Assembly: GCA_004552515.1 (NCBI GenBank)
Contig: SFOF01000105.1
Location: 1 to 7,385 of the forward strand
Direction of reading: 5' to 3'
Length of the DNA: 7,385 bases
Source: Clostridiales bacterium
GTDB lineage: Bacteria; Bacillota; Clostridia; Christensenellales; Aristaeellaceae
Shown here piece after piece: positions 6,110-7,385 of this stretch. Under the pieces are notes generated by a model that was given only the letters and a program-made list of their open reading frames with translations, did no database searches and had not been told where the DNA came from. Every line of letters starts with the position of its first letter. The first letter of the stretch is position 1. Both the position numbers and the translations under genes were made by a program.

Positions 6110-6687
6110 AGCGTTCTCCTTTCGGGAAGCAGCAGCGCGTGGCCGGCCAGGCGCTCGGCTTCTTTCGTGTCGCCCGCGGCCAGCAGCGCGCGGATCCGTG
6201 TGGACGAGACGGGCGCGCCGTCCATGACGAACGGCTCCAGCACGACCGGCTCGTAGTGCAGGCGGGGAGCAAGCGTTCTCAGCAGCGCCGCATCCCCCCG
6301 CCCAAAGCGGCCATATGTGTGGTTATAGCCGATCACAATGGCCGCGGGGTGCAGCGCGCCGCACAGCTGCGCGAGGAATTCCTCGCCGGTCTGCGCGGCA
6401 AAATCTCTTGTAAAGGGCTGCTCAATCAGAACGTCCAGCCCCAGCGCCGCCATGAGCGCTTCCTTTTCGGCGTTCGTCGTCAGCGGCATGGGCGCGCTTT
6501 CCGGGCGAATGAGCGCGAGCGGATGCCTGTCGAACGTCACCGCCGCGGACGGCAGCCCCCGCGCGGCGGCCAGCTCCACGGCGCACCCGATCAGATGCGC
6601 GTGGCCCCGATGCACGCCGTCGAACGTGCCCAGCGCCGCCACGCAGCCAGCCCCCTCAAACTGTTCAAGTGAATGAAGAATCTGCAT
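6106..6687 (-). CDS. ribF: FAD synthetase (FMN adenylyltransferase) without riboflavin kinase domain
   Basis: Transfers AMP from ATP to FMN to make FAD. The nucleotidyltransferase fold is shown by GTFDGVHRGH (20-29, HxGH-type motif), TFDRHPLALI (51-60), the flavin-side loop VIGYNHTYGRFGRGD (118-132) and SSTRIR (161-166). The usual bifunctional RibF is about 300 residues, with a riboflavin kinase domain after SSTRIR. This protein ends at residue 193, within about 27 residues of that motif, so the kinase half is absent. No kinase motifs occur in other frames downstream, where the membrane protein gene starts with an ATGA overlap. The start at 6687 (MQILHSLEQF) fits family N-termini; the possible Shine-Dalgarno AAAGGAA is rather far away (about 14 nt). 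A TTG at 6843 would add 52 unrelated residues and is not favoured. In other Bacillota truB precedes ribF; it is not seen here. Confidence 0.93.
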   Translation of the reverse strand: MQILHSLEQFEGAGCVAALGTFDGVHRGHAHLIGCAVELAAARGLPSAAVTFDRHPLALIRPESAPMPLTTNAEKEALMAALGLDVLIEQPFTRDFAAQTGEEFLAQLCGALHPAAIVIGYNHTYGRFGRGDAALLRTLAPRLHYEPVVLEPFVMDGAPVSSTRIRALLAAGDTKEAERLAGHALLLPERRTL

Positions 6688-6726
6688 GAATTTTCTATGC
6701 GTTCCTTTCCGGCAGCATGGCCGCAA

Positions 6727-6753
6727 AATGTATTCCAAGGCTCGCCAAGTCAA
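6727..6753 (-). promoter_or_regulatory. Weak candidate promoter for ribF
   Basis: On the minus strand TTGACT (6753-6748) is followed after only 15 nt by TACATT (6732-6727). Both boxes are fair matches to sigma-A, but the spacer is two bases short of ideal. It would give a leader of about 33 nt for ribF. No better candidate was seen between 6688 and 7385. Confidence 0.25.
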
Positions 6754-6759
6754 ATTTTC

Positions 6760-6796
6760 CGTCCCATCGGCAATATAGGGACGATCTATCCCGTCC
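6760..6796 (-). promoter_or_regulatory. Overlapping alternative hairpins upstream of ribF
   Basis: On the minus strand GGACG (6796-6792) pairs with CGTCC (6783-6779). The same CGTCC plus one base, CGTCCC (6783-6778), also pairs perfectly with GGGACG (6765-6760). The two hairpins share an arm and cannot form together. They lie about 75-110 nt before the ribF start, next to the weak promoter candidate. They may be regulatory, or chance in GC-rich sequence. Confidence 0.3.
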
Positions 6797-7037
6797 TCGT
6801 GCGGCGGCAAACCCACTCCGACGAGCTTTCCCCGCGCCCGCAATTTCTCTCATTTTGAGTTTCAGCCGACTGAAATCCCGAAAGCGTTCTCACGACTTTT
6901 TCCATCAAACGCGTTCAGCCGTGTCTCAAAGGCTTATCCGGCCAGACTGTCCGTCCCGCCGCGCCGCATAGCTTATTTCTTCTGGCGCAGCGGCCAGACG
7001 ATTGGCGCGCCTTCCGCGCTCGCCCTCTTCCCCATTT

Positions 7038-7139
7038 GACGTTTGGGAGCACGTTTCAACAGCCTCTCAGAAAAATTTCAATTCATCATAAATTTCTCTG
7101 AAGCCCCTATGCTTTAGGGCATTTTGCGTGTTAAACGTC
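7038..7139 (-). ncRNA. Candidate multi-branched RNA structure
   Basis: On the minus strand GACGTTT (7139-7133) pairs with AAACGTC (7044-7038), then CACG (7130-7127) with CGTG (7053-7050), forming an interrupted closing stem. Inside are two hairpins: CCCTA/TAGGG (7117-7113 with 7109-7105, approximate arms) and a long AT-rich stem of 12 bp (7101-7090 with 7078-7067, 11-nt loop). The single imperfect pair of the long stem is G.U on the minus strand but A.C on the plus strand, favouring minus-strand transcription. It resembles a three-way-junction RNA but matches no class I know. The evidence is by eye only. Confidence 0.3.
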
Positions 7140-7158
7140 CTCACTTTATGGACTTTCA

Positions 7159-7199
7159 GACAAAAACAATTCTTCTGTATGCAGTCAAAAGTTCTTGTC
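7159..7199 (-). repeat. Inverted repeat, possible hairpin RNA
   Basis: On the minus strand GACAAGAAC (7199-7191) pairs with GTTTTTGTC (7167-7159): nine pairs including one G.U, with a 23-nt loop. As in the neighbouring long stem, the imperfect pair is a wobble only on the minus strand. It lies immediately upstream of the multi-branched candidate. Confidence 0.35.
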
Positions 7200-7225
7200 G
7201 TTTGAAAGCGAAATACACGCCTCGC

Positions 7226-7242
7226 ACAAATCTACGATTTGT
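7226..7242. repeat. 17-bp palindrome, possible operator or hairpin
   Basis: ACAAATC and GATTTGT form a perfect 7-bp inverted repeat around a 3-bp centre (TAC). The size and symmetry suit a dimeric DNA-binding protein, but no promoter was placed next to it and no regulator family is identified. Confidence 0.35.
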
Positions 7243-7301
7243 ACTCATAGCATTTCATCTTTGTCGTAAGTCGCAAGACCATTGCCCGCAAAAAACATTC
7301 T

Positions 7302-7330
7302 GTAAAAAGCAATCCGCTCGCCGGATACTT
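7302..7330 (-). terminator. Possible terminator of the gene beyond the right edge
   Basis: On the minus strand ATCCG (7326-7322) pairs with CGGAT (7316-7312) around a 5-nt loop, and AAG/CTT can extend the stem across a small internal loop. A run of T residues follows (complement of 7308-7304). It would end transcription arriving from beyond 7385 and isolate ribF from its usual upstream neighbours. The stem is short, so confidence is modest. Confidence 0.35.
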
Positions 7331-7385
7331 ATCGATCGCGATTTTTTTCTCTTTCATAGCTTTCTTGCCTTAAACAGAATGGAAA

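Larger units (their letters stand above)
6688..7385. other. Gene-free, AT-richer, hairpin-rich region upstream of ribF
   Basis: No credible gene was found on either strand in these 698 bases. Base composition, especially beyond 6840, is clearly richer in A/T than the coding part of the window. It contains many inverted repeats: CGTCCC/GGGACG (6760-6765 with 6778-6783), TTTCAG/CTGAAA (6860-6865 with 6870-6875, 4-nt loop), TCTGGC/GCCAGA (6981-6986 with 6993-6998), the complex at 7038-7199, and a 17-bp palindrome (7226-7242). A 9-mer CGGCCAGAC is repeated at 6939-6947 and 6991-6999. No FMN riboswitch signature was recognised. It may hold a leader or non-coding RNA, or the remains of an inserted element. 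Confidence 0.55.

Noticed and set aside
5594..6672. Plus-strand open frames opposite the membrane protein and ribF
   Set aside because: Both are mirrored on genes with clear motifs or membrane helices and carry no motifs themselves.
6688..6843. N-terminal extension of ribF from a TTG at 6843
   Set aside because: The 52 extra residues do not resemble RibF; family members begin near MQILHSLEQF, so the ATG at 6687 is preferred.
7103..7125. Plus-strand terminator from the CCCTA/TAGGG hairpin followed by ATTTT
   Set aside because: Stem is short, the T-run is only four, and no plus-strand gene precedes it.
7232..7357. Small minus-strand open frame of 41 codons (starts MKEKKIAIDK)
   Set aside because: No convincing Shine-Dalgarno, it runs through a possible terminator hairpin and ends in the 17-bp palindrome, and it resembles nothing known.
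6688..7385. FMN riboswitch upstream of ribF
   Set aside because: Looked for the conserved RFN-element blocks on the minus strand and did not find them.

Overview
The window looks like a stretch of chromosome from a GC-rich member of the Bacillota, most likely a gut-type Clostridia; this is inferred from gene order and protein style, with no ribosomal RNA to confirm it. All six supported genes lie on the minus strand, so transcription runs from high to low coordinates. The order is ribF-like FAD synthetase, small membrane protein, rpsO (ribosomal protein S15), pnp (polynucleotide phosphorylase), sugar-phosphate isomerase/epimerase-like TIM barrel, and M16 zinc peptidase. The backbone ribF-rpsO-pnp-(one gene)-M16 peptidase is the classic Bacillota arrangement (Bacillus: ribC-rpsO-pnpA-ylxY-mlpA/ymxG). 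The long plus-strand open frames opposite these genes are GC-rich shadows.

Layout from right to left. 7385-6688 is a gene-free, relatively AT-rich stretch with many inverted repeats, including a possible multi-branched fold at 7038-7139. 6687-6106 is a 193-residue FAD synthetase that stops where the riboflavin kinase domain would begin. It overlaps by ATGA a 177-residue two-helix membrane protein (6109-5576) that I cannot assign to a named family. 5575-5320 holds a near-consensus sigma-A promoter and a roughly 100-nt leader for rpsO. 5319-5065 is rpsO. 5064-4817 is a highly structured spacer with a long two-part hairpin in front of pnp (4816-2660). A clear intrinsic terminator follows pnp at 2641-2607. 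2468-1650 (isomerase) and 1631-408 (M16 peptidase) form a two-gene unit with strong ribosome binding sites. 407-1 is gene-free and carries a Y-shaped palindromic element at 95-162.

How the genes fit together. rpsO and pnp are the translation/RNA-decay core: S15 nucleates the 16S rRNA central domain and PNPase degrades mRNA 3'-5'. In characterised bacteria both are feedback-controlled through their own leaders, and the structured leaders here fit that. The FAD synthetase makes FAD from FMN; because it lacks the kinase half, riboflavin phosphorylation would need another gene. The membrane protein is translationally coupled to it. The isomerase and peptidase are likely cytosolic enzymes of unknown substrate.

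The least explained items are the truncated ribF with its coupled membrane protein, the structured AT-rich region upstream of ribF, and the Y-shaped element at the left end. No CRISPR array, transposase, tRNA or rRNA was seen.
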